A stretch of 5,911 nt of DNA from Candidatus Brevefilum sp. (GTDB lineage Bacteria > Chloroflexota > Anaerolineae > Anaerolineales > Anaerolineaceae): the NCBI GenBank assembly GCA_007135845.1, contig SLIC01000208.1, positions 1-5,911 of the forward strand, given 5' to 3'. The stretch's first letter is position 1, and the number at the start of each line of letters is the position of its first letter. Below the pieces are notes generated by a model. That model made no database searches. It worked only from the letters and a program-made list of their open reading frames with translations, and was not told the DNA's origin. Of this stretch, positions 4,984 to 5,911 are shown in pieces. The translations under genes and the position numbers were made by a program.

Positions 4984-5911
4984 TTGGCTAAGCGTCCGCT
5001 TGTCTCAATTGTTACACCTTCCTACAACCAGGGTGCCTTTCTTGAAGAAACCATTTACTCCGTCTTGTCCCAGGAATATCCCCATGTGGAGTATTGGATC
5101 ATTGATGGGGGTTCTAGTGATGGCAGCCTGGAAATCATCGAGAAGTATGCCGACCAGCTTACGGGGTGGGTATCTGAGCCTGATCATGGTCAGGCAGATG
5201 CTATCAATAAAGGGTTTCGCAAAGTAACGGGAGATATTGTTGCCTGGATCAACTCTGATGATGTGTACAGACCCCATGCGATAGAAAATGCCGTAAATGC
5301 ACTGCAATCTCATCCCGAGGTTGGGCTTGTATACGGTGACGTTGATTCAATTGACACTGATGGCCAATTGTTCAATCGCATGCAATACGATCAGTGGCAG
5401 CTGGTTGATTTGATGACATTTAAGATCCTCGGCCAATCCAGTGTTTTCTTTCACAGGTCTGTGCTGGAAAGCGTCGGCGGTCTGGATACTTCCTATCACT
5501 ATTTGCTTGATCACCACTTGTGGTTGCGAATGGCATTAAAAACGCAGATGATGTATGTTCGTGGTCAGGTTTGGTCTGCTGCCAGGATGCATGCTGGCGC
5601 AAAAAATGTGAGTGACGCTGGTGGATTTGGCGAAGAAGCCTACCGCCTGGTGAACTGGATGCAAGAAGATACCCTGTTTGCAGACAACTACCAAGCGCAT
5701 GCGCGGAAAATTTGGGCAGGTGCCCACCGGTTGAATGCCTTTTACCTGCTGAATGGCAATCAACCCGCTGCGTGCTTAAAGGCTTACTGGCAGGGATTCT
5801 GGAAAAACCCGCCAACCGTGCTTAAAGATTGGCGCCGAATCCTTTTCGCCATTGTGGAGGCCTTCAGCCCGATCAAGATAAAGGGTTTTCGAGAGCGCTA
5901 TCTAGCCAGGA
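4984..5911 (+). CDS. Family 2 glycosyltransferase (GT-A fold), 3' partial
   Basis: The frame is open from TTG 4984 to the window end (309 codons, no stop). Residues are numbered from the TTG. The N-terminus has the GT2 nucleotide-binding strand VSIVTPSYNQGAFLEET (7-23), then IIDGGSSDGS (39-48), SEPDHGQADAINKGF (64-78), and TGDIVAWINSDD (82-93), whose SDD is the metal- and donor-binding DXD-type motif. GLVYGD (114-119) and GQSSVFFHRSVLESVGGLD (150-168) follow, then LLDHHLWLRMA (174-184), matching the usual (M/L)DYDLWLR acceptor-side motif but with His-His in place of Tyr-Asp. The C-terminal part (about 230-309) is a helical tail; no clear membrane segments are seen. It should transfer a sugar from a nucleotide donor to a growing glycan at the cytoplasmic face of the membrane. 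It starts 17 bp after the previous stop, so it is likely in the same transcript. The donor is unknown. Confidence 0.87.
   Translation, partial: MAKRPLVSIVTPSYNQGAFLEETIYSVLSQEYPHVEYWIIDGGSSDGSLEIIEKYADQLTGWVSEPDHGQADAINKGFRKVTGDIVAWINSDDVYRPHAIENAVNALQSHPEVGLVYGDVDSIDTDGQLFNRMQYDQWQLVDLMTFKILGQSSVFFHRSVLESVGGLDTSYHYLLDHHLWLRMALKTQMMYVRGQVWSAARMHAGAKNVSDAGGFGEEAYRLVNWMQEDTLFADNYQAHARKIWAGAHRLNAFYLLNGNQPAACLKAYWQGFWKNPPTVLKDWRRILFAIVEAFSPIKIKGFRERYLAR

Noticed and set aside
5420..5815. 131-codon open frame on the minus strand
   Set aside because: It lies wholly within the conserved GT2 coding region and reads like out-of-frame sequence (Ser/His/Arg-rich, no domain).

Overview
The window is a piece of a bacterial cell-surface glycan locus (capsule, O-antigen-like, S-layer glycan or glycoprotein type). 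Six genes all lie on the + strand. Two are cut by the window ends: the first lacks its 5' end and the last lacks its 3' end. No rRNA, tRNA, CRISPR array, transposase or IS end was seen. Base composition is moderate by eye, and the spacer before the second gene is visibly AT-richer than the genes. The host is bacterial, since Shine-Dalgarno sites and tight gene spacing are clear. The style of the glycosyltransferases and the heptamer repeats fits Chloroflexota/Anaerolineae-like genomes, but that placement is an impression and not proven by the sequence.

Layout. Positions 3-1358 hold a GT-B-like capsule-polysaccharide-type glycosyltransferase with a cysteine cluster near its N-terminus. A 270-bp non-coding spacer (1359-1628) follows, with a possible promoter and a structured leader. 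Next comes a tight block: a CMP-sugar synthetase of the acylneuraminate/KDO cytidylyltransferase superfamily (1629-2303), a D-2-hydroxyacid dehydrogenase (2314-3306), a 56-bp heptamer tandem repeat that begins inside the end of that gene (3294-3349), a short-chain dehydrogenase (3369-4157), an MptE/DUF115-like protein (4136-4966, overlapping the previous gene), and a family 2 glycosyltransferase starting at a TTG codon (4984 to the window end).

How they may work together (inference). The cytidylyltransferase would activate an acidic sugar as its CMP derivative. The two oxidoreductases probably tailor that sugar or its precursor. The MptE-like protein belongs to a fold group related to bacterial sialyltransferases and Maf flagellin-glycosylation proteins, so it is a candidate for transferring the CMP-activated sugar. 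The flanking glycosyltransferases would build the rest of the glycan. No NeuB/KdsA-type synthase, epimerase or exporter is in the window, so the sugar's identity cannot be settled here.
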